This document shows, piece by piece, positions 9,678 through 16,848 of a DNA stretch of 37,508 nt (position 1 is the stretch's first letter; every line of letters starts with the position of its first letter). The translations under genes were made by a program, and so were the position numbers. The stretch comes from Acetobacteraceae bacterium (GTDB taxonomy: Bacteria; Pseudomonadota; Alphaproteobacteria; Acetobacterales; Acetobacteraceae). Where the stretch lies: the NCBI GenBank assembly GCA_027483125.1, contig JAIXVH010000385.1:1-37508 (forward strand), read 5' to 3'. Below the pieces are notes generated by a model that worked only from the letters and a program-made list of their open reading frames with translations, was not told the DNA's origin and ran no database searches.

Positions 9678-10918
9678 TGGACGGCGCCGCACCCAGCTTC
9701 GACATCGCGCGTATCCGGGCGGATTTTCCGATCCTGGCGAGCGAGCATCGCGGCAAGCAGCTGGTGTTCCTGGACAGTGGGGCCTCGGCGCAGAAGCCGC
9801 GCCAGGTGATCGACGCGATGGTCGATTGCATGCGCTCGGCCTACGCGAATGTGCACCGCGGCGCCTATCATTTGAGCGAGGCGGCGACCGCCGCCTTCGA
9901 GGCTTCGCGCGAGGCCACAGCGCGTTTCCTGAACGCGCCGAGCGCGCTGGACATCATCTTCACCAGCAACTCCACCATGGCGATGAACCTGGTCGCGCAC
10001 AGTTTCGGGCGCGGCGTGCTGAAGCCCGGCCAGGCGGTGGTGGCCTCCGAGATGGAGCATCATGCGAACCTGGTGCCCTGGCAGATGCTGCGCGACGCGC
10101 ATGGCACGGAATTGCGCATCTGTCGCATCACCGATGCAGGCGAACTGGACCTCGGGCACCTGGCCGAATTGCTCGCCGATGGGCGCGTGGGCCTGGTGGC
10201 CGTCACGCATATGTCCAACGTGCTGGGCACCGTGACGCCCGCAGCGCAGATCGCGCGCATGGCGCATGAAGCGGGCGCCAAGGTCCTGTTCGACGGCAGC
10301 CAGGCCGCCGTGCATCGGCGCGTGGATGTGCAGGCGCTGGATGCGGATTTCTACTGCTTCACTGGCCATAAGCTCTATGGCCCCACTGGCATCGGTGTGC
10401 TCTACGCGCGCGCCGAATTGCAGCGGGCAATGCCGCCCTTCCTCGGCGGTGGCGACATGATCGCGACTGTCGGCCTGCACCATTCCACCTGGGCTGAGCC
10501 GCCCGCCAAGTTCGAAGCCGGCACGCCGCCGATCATCGAGGCTATCGGGCTGCACGCCGCCATCAACTATGTCGAAGCCATCGGCATGGGCGCGATCGAG
10601 GCGCATGAACGCGCGCTGGTGGACCACGCCATGGCCACCCTCTCGCGCGTCGATGGGCTGACCATCCATGGCCGCGCGCAGGACCGCGGCGGCGTCTTCG
10701 CCTTCGGCCTGGACACCGCGCATGCGCATGATGTGGCGACCCTGCTGGACCGCGCAGGCATCGCCGTTCGCTCGGGCCGGCATTGCGCGGAACCGCTGCA
10801 CGAGCGCCTGGGAGCGGAGGGCGGCACCTGCCGCGCCAGCTTCGGCCTCTACACCACGACCACCGAGATCGATTACCTGGCGGAAACGCTGGTCTCCGCC
10901 CGGAAATTCTTCGCATGA
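9677..10918 (+). CDS. sufS: Cysteine desulfurase SufS (group II)
   Basis: This PLP enzyme has 413 residues from the ATG at 9677, which overlaps the sufD stop (TGATG); an in-frame GTG 18 bp upstream is less likely. The PLP lysine K232 lies in F-T-G-H-K-L-Y-G-P-T-G-I-G. The persulfide cysteine C370 lies in S-G-R-H-C-A-E-P-L. Both are offset by 6 from the E. coli SufS residues K226 and C364. N-V-H-R-G-A-Y-H-L-S near the N-terminus is also typical. It releases sulfur from cysteine as an enzyme persulfide. No sufE is present; the next gene, sufU, is the likely sulfur acceptor. Confidence 0.96.
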   Translation: MDGAAPSFDIARIRADFPILASEHRGKQLVFLDSGASAQKPRQVIDAMVDCMRSAYANVHRGAYHLSEAATAAFEASREATARFLNAPSALDIIFTSNSTMAMNLVAHSFGRGVLKPGQAVVASEMEHHANLVPWQMLRDAHGTELRICRITDAGELDLGHLAELLADGRVGLVAVTHMSNVLGTVTPAAQIARMAHEAGAKVLFDGSQAAVHRRVDVQALDADFYCFTGHKLYGPTGIGVLYARAELQRAMPPFLGGGDMIATVGLHHSTWAEPPAKFEAGTPPIIEAIGLHAAINYVEAIGMGAIEAHERALVDHAMATLSRVDGLTIHGRAQDRGGVFAFGLDTAHAHDVATLLDRAGIAVRSGRHCAEPLHERLGAEGGTCRASFGLYTTTTEIDYLAETLVSARKFFA

Positions 10919-11373
10919 GTTTCTCGGAACTGCGCGATCTGTACCAGGACATCATCCTGGACCATGGGCGCAAGCCGCGGAATTTCCGCAGGCTGGACGC
11001 GCCCACGCATCGCGCGCGCGGCGACAACCCGCTCTGCGGCGACCGGATCGAGCTGTTCCTGGATATCCAGCGCGAACACATCGTGGACGCCGCCTTCATC
11101 GGCCGCGGCTGCGCCATCAGCGTTGCCAGCGGGTCGCTGATGACCGAGACGCTGCCCGGCAAGACACCCGCCCAGGCGCGCGCTCTCTCCGACGCCTTCC
11201 GCGCCTTCGCCATGACTGGCATTTGCCCGGCCTGCGACGCGGAAGCGATGGAACGCCTGACCCCACTGGCCGGCGTGCATGAGTTCCCCAGCCGCGTGAA
11301 ATGCGCGACGCTGCCCTGGGTCGCGCTGAATGCAGCGCTCGACGGCCAGGGCCAGGAGGCGAGCAGTGAGTGA
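10915..11373 (+). CDS. sufU: SufU-type sulfur acceptor (NifU-like)
   Basis: This 152-residue protein overlaps sufS by four bases (ATGA). C41 and D43 (P-L-C-G-D), C66 (G-R-G-C-A-I-S) and C130 (V-K-C-A-T-L-P-W) reproduce the zinc/active-site pattern of B. subtilis SufU (C41, D43, C66, C128). An inserted segment between the second and third cysteines separates SufU from IscU scaffolds. The insert here contains an extra C-P-A-C pair (C104, C107), which I cannot assign a role. SufU accepts persulfide from SufS and passes it to SufBCD, replacing SufE. Confidence 0.93.
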   Translation: MSFSELRDLYQDIILDHGRKPRNFRRLDAPTHRARGDNPLCGDRIELFLDIQREHIVDAAFIGRGCAISVASGSLMTETLPGKTPAQARALSDAFRAFAMTGICPACDAEAMERLTPLAGVHEFPSRVKCATLPWVALNAALDGQGQEASSE

Positions 11374-11713
11374 AGTATCCACCTGGACGCCCGATGGCGA
11401 ACAGCACCCTCCGGTGACGGAAGAGGGCGTGATCGGCGCGCTCAAGACCGTCTTCGACCCGGAAATCCCTTGCGACATCTACGAGATCGGCCTGATCTAC
11501 GCGATCGAGATCGCCGATGATGGGGACGTCAAGATCGAGATGACGCTGACCACACCTTCATGCCCCTCCGCCCAGGAACTGCCCGAACAGGCGCGCGAGG
11601 CGGTGCAGGCGGTGGCCGGCGTGAAGCAGGCCCGGGTCGAGATCGTGTGGGACCCGCCCTGGGACCCCTCGCGCATGTCGGAAGACGCGCGGCTTGCGAT
11701 GAATCTGTTCTGA
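11366..11713 (+). CDS. sufT: SUF-associated DUF59 protein SufT
   Basis: This 115-residue protein starts at a GTG (11366) with AGGAGG six bases upstream, overlapping the sufU stop by 8 bp; no suitable ATG exists. The DUF59/MIP18 core shows F-D-P-E-I-P-C-D-I-Y-E-I-G-L-I-Y and T-T-P-S-C-P-S-A-Q (C66), with V-W-D-P-P-W-D-P-S-R-M-S near the end. SufT is an auxiliary Fe-S maturation factor important for loading particular client proteins under high demand, such as lipoyl synthase and aconitase in other bacteria. A lipA gene lies further along at 36027. Confidence 0.92.
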   Translation: MSEVSTWTPDGEQHPPVTEEGVIGALKTVFDPEIPCDIYEIGLIYAIEIADDGDVKIEMTLTTPSCPSAQELPEQAREAVQAVAGVKQARVEIVWDPPWDPSRMSEDARLAMNLF

Positions 11714-11726
11714 TGGAGGCCCGGCC

Positions 11727-12092
11727 ATGAGCACGACCACCGAAAAGCCCCGCGCCCGCGCGCTGCCGCCGCTGATCTCGCTGTCGGAGCTGGCGGTCGA
11801 GAAGCTGCGCGGCTTCTACGCCAATGCCGAGGCCGGCAAGCTGCTGCGCATCAGCACCAAGACCAAGGGCTGCTCCGGCATGGCCTATGACCTGCAATTC
11901 GTGGACGAGGCCGGCCCGAACGATGAACGCGTCACCGACCAGGGCGTGACCATCCTGGTGGACCGCAAGGCCACGCTCTATCTGATCGGCACGATGATGG
12001 ATTACGAGGTGAAGCCCATGTCCCAGGGCTTCGTCTTCGTGAACCCGAACGAAAAGGGCCGCTGCGGTTGCGGCGAGAGCTTCCACGTCTGA
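11727..12092 (+). CDS. sufA: A-type Fe-S carrier protein (SufA/ErpA/HesB family)
   Basis: This 121-residue HesB/IscA-type carrier has the three invariant cysteines: C49 in T-K-G-C-S-G-M-A-Y, and C113 and C115 in G-R-C-G-C-G-E-S-F. The first 15 or so residues (S-T-T-T-E-K-P-R-A-R-A) are a polar extension. It takes clusters from SufBCD to apo-proteins. GGAGG precedes the ATG and the gap from sufT is 13 bp, so this closes the operon. Family members are hard to separate by sequence; the name rests on operon position. Confidence 0.9.
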   Translation: MSTTTEKPRARALPPLISLSELAVEKLRGFYANAEAGKLLRISTKTKGCSGMAYDLQFVDEAGPNDERVTDQGVTILVDRKATLYLIGTMMDYEVKPMSQGFVFVNPNEKGRCGCGESFHV

Positions 12093-12111
12093 AGCACTCG
12101 ACGCGCTGGTA

Positions 12112-13083
12112 TCACAGCGCGCTGGACCAATCCGCCGGAAAGAACCGGAAGCCCTCGCCCATCGGCCCGATGCGACCCACCGCCGGGAAGGGGAAGTGAT
12201 ACGCTGTCATCAGCGCGCGCTCTGCGGCGATGCGCCCGAACAGCGCGCGCCGCGTGGCCGCAGCCGTCGCCCCGTCGATGTCGAACACCGAAGCCCAGCC
12301 AGGGTTGCGCAGGAACAGTTCGGGGCGTGATGCGGCGTCGGCCGTCACGAACAGCTGTGCGTTGCCATCGGCAACATGGAACACCGTGTGGCCCGGCGTG
12401 TGCCCATAGGCCGCAACCGCGCGCACGCCCGGCATGATCTCGGCGCCGGCGGCGAAGCGTTCCACGCGTTGGCCGTAGGGGCCGAAGCGCCGCGCCACAT
12501 TGGCGAAGGTGCCGCGCTGCGCCTGGGGCGCGCGACCTTCATTGGCGGTATCGCCCCAGAAGGCCATCTCGGCCTCCGGCACAAAGACCTGTGCATTGGG
12601 GAACACCACCGCGTTCTGCGCCGTGGTCAGCCCGGTGATGTGGTCGCCATGGAAATGGCTGACCAGGATGCGTGTGACGCGGGCGGGGTCGAGGCCGGCT
12701 GCCGCCATGTTCTGGATCATGCCGCCGCTGGTCGGCACCAATTGGCCGCCGGTGCCGGCATCGAACATGGTCAGCCCCGCCGGCGTTTCCAGGAAGGTGA
12801 CGATATAGGGGTTGGCCAGGCTCGTGGTGGACAGCATGGCATCGCGCAGCGCGCCTTCCACCGCGGCGGTGTCCGCGTTCATCACCCAGCCGGTGCCGGG
12901 GTTCTGGCGCGTGGCGAAGCCGTCCCAGATGGTGGTGGCGGTGAAGCTGCCGACGCGGAAACGGTGGAAGCCCGGCGCCTGCGTTGGCGCTGGCGCCGCG
13001 GGCGCGGCCGTCTGCGCCGCGGCGGGGCGCAGCAGCGCGGGCGCTGCCAGTGCACCCAGCATCATGGAACGACGTGCGGTCAT
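12112..13083 (-). CDS. Exported metallo-beta-lactamase-fold hydrolase
   Basis: This 323-residue MBL-fold protein has an N-terminal export signal (M-T-A-R-R-S-M-M-L-G, hydrophobic to A-A-A-Q at about 24), followed by an Ala/Pro-rich linker. H143-F-H-G-D-H148 is the binuclear metal motif. Y-G-H-T-P-G-H supplies a further histidine, and a later T-A-D-A-A the bridging Asp. The arginine pair near the start hints at Tat export. The stop lies 19 bp from the convergent sufA stop. It is the second gene of a pair with its paralogue (12-bp gap). The family includes lactonases and other hydrolases; the substrate cannot be named. Confidence 0.85.
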   Translation of the reverse strand: MTARRSMMLGALAAPALLRPAAAQTAAPAAPAPTQAPGFHRFRVGSFTATTIWDGFATRQNPGTGWVMNADTAAVEGALRDAMLSTTSLANPYIVTFLETPAGLTMFDAGTGGQLVPTSGGMIQNMAAAGLDPARVTRILVSHFHGDHITGLTTAQNAVVFPNAQVFVPEAEMAFWGDTANEGRAPQAQRGTFANVARRFGPYGQRVERFAAGAEIMPGVRAVAAYGHTPGHTVFHVADGNAQLFVTADAASRPELFLRNPGWASVFDIDGATAAATRRALFGRIAAERALMTAYHFPFPAVGRIGPMGEGFRFFPADWSSAL

Positions 13084-13095
13084 GGCGCTCTCTCC

Positions 13096-14064
13096 TTAAA
13101 CGGCGGTTGCCCAGTCGGCCGGGACGAAGCCGAAACCCTGCGTGTGCCTGGTGATGAAGCCGCTGGCCGGGAAGGGGAAGTGATAGCCGGTGACGCGGAT
13201 GCGATCGGTCGCGACCATGTCGAAGACGCGGCGGCGGACGGCGACGGCGGCGTCGCCATCGAAGTCGAAGACGATCTGCCAATCCGGCCGGCGGGCCATG
13301 ATTTCCGGGCGGTTCACGGTGTCGGCCAAGAAGATCATCTGCTCCGCGCCGTCATGCAGGCGCAGCAGCGTGTGGCCGGGCGTGTGGCCATGCGCGGGGA
13401 TCGACGCCACCCCGGGAATCACCTCGCCGCCGGGCGTGTAGGGCGTCACGCGGCCTTGGTAGGGGGCGAAGCGGCGGGCGGTGTTGGCGAAGGTGGCGCG
13501 CTGGCCTTCGGGGCTGCGGGTTTCGTTGCCGGCATCGGTCCACCAGGCCCATTCGGGGGCGGGGACCAGCACCTGCGCATTGGGGAAGGCCCGGCCGCCC
13601 TCGGCGTTCAGAAGGCCGTTGATATGGTCGCCATGAAAATGGCTGTGGATGACATGCGTGACGCGGGCGGGGTCGATGCCGGCGGCGGCCATGTTGGCGA
13701 TCATGCGGCCGGCAGTGGCGCCCGCGGGTGTCACGCCATTGCCGGTATCGAAGACCAGCAGCGTGTCGCCGCGCTGCGCGAAGGTGACGGTGAAGGGGAT
13801 CGCCAGTTGGTCGCCTGGCATGAAGCTCTCCGCCAGCACGGCCTGGACGTCCGCCAGCGGCGCGTTGCGCACGAAGCCCTCGACCGGGCGGCGGAAAAAC
13901 CCGTCGGAGACCGCTGTGACCAGCCAGCCACCGACGCGGTAGCGGAAGAAGCCAGGCGCCTGGCCGGGCGGCATCAGCGGCCCTGGCTGGGCCGCGGCGG
14001 GCAGGCTGGCGGCGGCTGCGATGGCAGCGGCACCGGCGAAGGCATGGCGGCGGGCGAGGAACAT
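13096..14064 (-). CDS. Exported metallo-beta-lactamase-fold hydrolase, paralogue
   Basis: This 322-residue protein is clearly a paralogue of its downstream neighbour: both share A-P-G-F-[HF]-R-[FY]-R-V-G, N-M-A-A-A-G-[LI]-D-P-A-R-V-T, S-H-F-H-G-D-H (here 141-147), G-H-T-P-G-H-T and Y-H-F-P-F-P-A. A signal peptide (M-F-L-A-R-R-H-A-F-A, hydrophobic, A-A-A-Q near 26) indicates a periplasmic location. AGGAGAG precedes the ATG. The pair probably arose by tandem duplication followed by divergence. Function beyond metal-dependent hydrolysis is unknown. Confidence 0.85.
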   Translation of the reverse strand: MFLARRHAFAGAAAIAAAASLPAAAQPGPLMPPGQAPGFFRYRVGGWLVTAVSDGFFRRPVEGFVRNAPLADVQAVLAESFMPGDQLAIPFTVTFAQRGDTLLVFDTGNGVTPAGATAGRMIANMAAAGIDPARVTHVIHSHFHGDHINGLLNAEGGRAFPNAQVLVPAPEWAWWTDAGNETRSPEGQRATFANTARRFAPYQGRVTPYTPGGEVIPGVASIPAHGHTPGHTLLRLHDGAEQMIFLADTVNRPEIMARRPDWQIVFDFDGDAAVAVRRRVFDMVATDRIRVTGYHFPFPASGFITRHTQGFGFVPADWATAV

Positions 14065-14095
14065 GCGGCGTCTCTCCTGGATCTAGGTCAGCGTC

Positions 14096-14403
14096 ATGCC
14101 TGCAAAACCGGAGAAAATCCACGTCGAAATACGCAGGCATCTCGACGCCAGCAGGTGGCCGCAATGGGCATGTGGAATCCGATGACGGGTTGCTGAAATG
14201 TGATCTCTTGGTGCCCATGGGCATGGGGTGCAGGGCGCATGGGCACCACCGATCCGGGGCAGCAGTTCGCCTGCAGCCATTGCGCGGGTTTCGGAGGCGC
14301 TGCGGATTTCGTGGCCGCGGCGTTGGTCGTCGCAGCGCACCATATATGCCCTTATTCGAAGGCGATGCGCGGCAATATCAACGTGGCGCTTTTGGTGGCG
14401 TGA
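14096..14403 (+). pseudogene. ohr: Decayed ohr (organic hydroperoxide resistance, OsmC family)
   Basis: Translating across frames recovers Ohr in order. From the ATG at 14096 comes M-P-A-K-P-E-K-I-H-V-E-I. After a frame change near 14132-14142, the frame at 14145 reads T-P-A-G-G-R-N-G-H-V-E-S-D-D-G-L-L-K. After a second change near 14215-14238, the frame of 14239 reads G-T-T-D-P-G-Q-Q-F-A, then G-F-G-G-A-A-D-F-V-A. That runs directly into [18 protein letters not shown], the Ohr C-terminus. Roughly 45-50 central residues are missing, and the first catalytic cysteine position reads Gly (A-G-F-G-G). Its 3' end overlaps the methyltransferase gene by 26 bp. It was recognised from motifs only. Confidence 0.75.
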
Positions 14404-15613
14404 ATCCGATCACCGCCTCCACATGCGGTGACCACAGAAACTGGTCGATGACCACGGCGCTGCTGGCGCGATAGCCGGCAGCGTGCAGCGTGCGCGCGTC
14501 GCGCTCCAGCGCCACGGCATTGCAGGAGACATAGACCAGTGGCGGGCCAGGCGCGCGGATGATCTGCGCGATCTGGTCGGTGGCGCCGGCATAGGGCGGG
14601 TCCAGCACGATGGCGCTGGCGGCCTTCATCTCGGCGGGCAGCAGCGGTTGGCGGAACAGGTCGCGGCGTGCTGCGGTGACGCGGCCGCCGGCGGCGCGGG
14701 CTGCGGCATCGAGCGCTGCTGTGGCATCGGCAGCACCTTCGAAGGCCTGCACGGGTGCCAGTTCCGCCAGCGGGAAGGACAGCGTGCCGACGCCGGCGAA
14801 GAGGTCAATGATCGGGCCGCGTTTGCGCTTGGCGGGAAGGGCGGCGAGGACGGCTGCGATGATTGCGGCCTCACCATCCGCGGTGGCTTGCAGGAAGCCG
14901 CCGGGGGGTGGTGAGACATGCTTGCCCGCGAAGGCATGGCGCACCGGCGCACGCTGCACGGCGATGCCGGCGCGGGTGGCGATGCGAGGGATGCCCGCAT
15001 CCTCCGCGAACCAGGCCAGGCGCTGGGTGTCATGGGCGGTGAGCGTGGCGTCCAGTCGCAGCAGGATGTCGGGGCCGCTGTCCAGCATGTTGATCGCCGC
15101 ATCGGCGCGCGCGTTGAAGCCGGAGAGCGAGCGCATGGCGTCCGCCAGCCGCGGCAGCAGCGCCAGCAGGTCAGGGTGCAGCAGGCGGCAATCCGGGATG
15201 TCCAGCACGCCGCCGGGGCCGTGGAAACCGATGGTGACGGCGCCATCAGCGCGCCGCAGAACCGACAGATCAGCGCGGCGGCGTGTGCCGGGGCGGGACT
15301 GGTGCGCGAGTGTCACCGGTATGTCCTGACCGGCACGCCGCAGCGCCGCTTCGACGCGACTGCGCTTCCACTCGGCCTGCGCCGGCAGCGCCCAGTGTTG
15401 CAGGGCGCAGGCGCCGCAGATGGCGGCGTGCGCGCAGGGTGGGGTGACGCGTTCGGGCGATGCGGCCAGCACGGCGTCCAGCGCGGCGCGGTCGGGCGCG
15501 ATGGGTGTGGCTCGCACGGCTTCACCCACCAGTGCGCCTGCGATGAACACCGGCCCGGGGGCGATGCCATCACCCGCGGTGCCGAGCTTCTCGATGCGGT
15601 ATTCCGTGCTCAC
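14378..15613 (-). CDS. Class I SAM-dependent m5U RNA methyltransferase (RumA/TrmA type)
   Basis: This 411-residue protein starts at a GTG that overlaps the upstream dehydrogenase stop (GTGA). Four [4Fe-4S] cysteines are present, C60-x5-C66-x2-C69 and C142, as in RumA/RlmD. The SAM-binding [10 protein letters not shown] is at 270-279, D-P-P-Y at 338-341, and the nucleophile C364 in Y-V-S-C-N-A with E370 as likely base. An N-terminal TRAM-like segment is short. It should methylate uridine C5 in rRNA or tRNA; the target base cannot be decided from sequence. Confidence 0.88.
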   Translation of the reverse strand: MSTEYRIEKLGTAGDGIAPGPVFIAGALVGEAVRATPIAPDRAALDAVLAASPERVTPPCAHAAICGACALQHWALPAQAEWKRSRVEAALRRAGQDIPVTLAHQSRPGTRRRADLSVLRRADGAVTIGFHGPGGVLDIPDCRLLHPDLLALLPRLADAMRSLSGFNARADAAINMLDSGPDILLRLDATLTAHDTQRLAWFAEDAGIPRIATRAGIAVQRAPVRHAFAGKHVSPPPGGFLQATADGEAAIIAAVLAALPAKRKRGPIIDLFAGVGTLSFPLAELAPVQAFEGAADATAALDAAARAAGGRVTAARRDLFRQPLLPAEMKAASAIVLDPPYAGATDQIAQIIRAPGPPLVYVSCNAVALERDARTLHAAGYRASSAVVIDQFLWSPHVEAVIGFTPPKAPR

Positions 15614-16800
15614 CCGAAGGCGTTCAGCCCCGTGATGGCTCGCCCCAGGATCAGGGCATGCACGTCATGCGTGCCTTCATAGGTGTTGACCGTCTCCAGG
15701 TTCATCACGTGGCGGATGACATGGTATTCGTCCACGATCCCATTGCCGCCATGCATGTCGCGCGACATGCGGGCGATGTCCAAGGCCTTGCCGCAATTGT
15801 TGCGCTTGATCAGGCTGATCATCTCGGGTGCTGCGCGACCTTCATCGAACAGTCGGCCAACGCGCAGCGCCGCTTGCAGGCCGAGCGTGATCTCGGTCTG
15901 CATATCCGCGAGCTTCTTCTGGATGAGCTGCGTGGCTGCCAGCGGCTTGCCGAACATCTTGCGGTTCAGCGTGTAGTCGCGCGCGGCGTGCCAGCAGAAT
16001 TCGGCGGCCCCCATCGCACCCCAGGCAATGCCATAGCGGGCGCGGTTCAGGCAGGAGAAAGGTGCCGCGAAGGACTTCGCGCCGGGCAGGCGGTTTTCTT
16101 CCGGCACGAAGACGTCTTCCATCATGATCATGCCGGTGATGGAGGGGCGCAGGCTGAACTTGCCCTCGATCTTGGGCGTGGTCAGGCCCTTCATGCCGCG
16201 CTCCAACAGGAAGCCGCGCAGCGTGTCGGATTCATCCTTGCACCACACGACGCAGACATCGGCGATCGGCGAATTGGTGATCCAGGTCTTGGAGCCGTTG
16301 ATGATCCATCCGCCATCCACCTTCTTGGCGCGGGTGCGCATGGAAGAGGGGTCGGAGCCCGCATCAGGCTCTGTCAGGCCGAAGCAGCCGACCCATTCGC
16401 CGGTGCGCAGCTTGGGCAGGAATTTCTGGCGCTGTTCCTCGGAGCCGTATTGGTGGATCGGGAACATGACCAGGCTGGACTGCACGGAAAACGCCGAACG
16501 ATAGCCGCTGTCCACGCGCTCCACTTCGCGCGCCATCAGGCCATAGGCCACATAGGACACGCCGGCGCAGCCATAGCCTTCGAGCGTGGCGCCCAGGAAA
16601 CCCTGCTCGCCAAAGGCGTTCATGATGGAGCGGTCGAAGGTTTCGTGCCGGTTGGCCATCAGCACGCCGGGCATCAGCCGGTCGGCGCAGAAGGCGCGCG
16701 CGGCTTCCTGGATCAGGCGTTCATCTTCGGTCAGCTGCTCGCTCAGCAGGAAGGCATCATCCCAGACGAAGCTGGCGCGGGGGGGCGAGATCGCGTTCAT
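15610..16800 (-). CDS. gcdH: Glutaryl-CoA dehydrogenase
   Basis: This acyl-CoA dehydrogenase fold protein has 396 residues. The catalytic glutamate E375 sits in [20 protein letters not shown], which is characteristic of glutaryl-CoA dehydrogenase. Other family marks are [13 protein letters not shown] near 140-152, G-S-K-T-W-I-T-N-S, and [12 protein letters not shown]. It oxidatively decarboxylates glutaryl-CoA to crotonyl-CoA in lysine/tryptophan and aromatic catabolism, passing electrons to ETF. No other lysine-degradation gene is next to it. It overlaps the downstream RNA methyltransferase start by four bases. Confidence 0.93.
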   Translation of the reverse strand: MNAISPPRASFVWDDAFLLSEQLTEDERLIQEAARAFCADRLMPGVLMANRHETFDRSIMNAFGEQGFLGATLEGYGCAGVSYVAYGLMAREVERVDSGYRSAFSVQSSLVMFPIHQYGSEEQRQKFLPKLRTGEWVGCFGLTEPDAGSDPSSMRTRAKKVDGGWIINGSKTWITNSPIADVCVVWCKDESDTLRGFLLERGMKGLTTPKIEGKFSLRPSITGMIMMEDVFVPEENRLPGAKSFAAPFSCLNRARYGIAWGAMGAAEFCWHAARDYTLNRKMFGKPLAATQLIQKKLADMQTEITLGLQAALRVGRLFDEGRAAPEMISLIKRNNCGKALDIARMSRDMHGGNGIVDEYHVIRHVMNLETVNTYEGTHDVHALILGRAITGLNAFG

Positions 16801-16848
16801 GGCGTTGTCCTCGGTAGGTGCCGCCGGGCGTGCCCGGCGGGAGAAACA

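Noticed and set aside
14210-14247. Inverted repeat GGTGCCCATG / CATGGGCACC as a terminator
   Set aside because: It has no T-run, and the stretch reads as part of the ohr remnant. It is better explained as decayed coding sequence, possibly the site of a frameshift.
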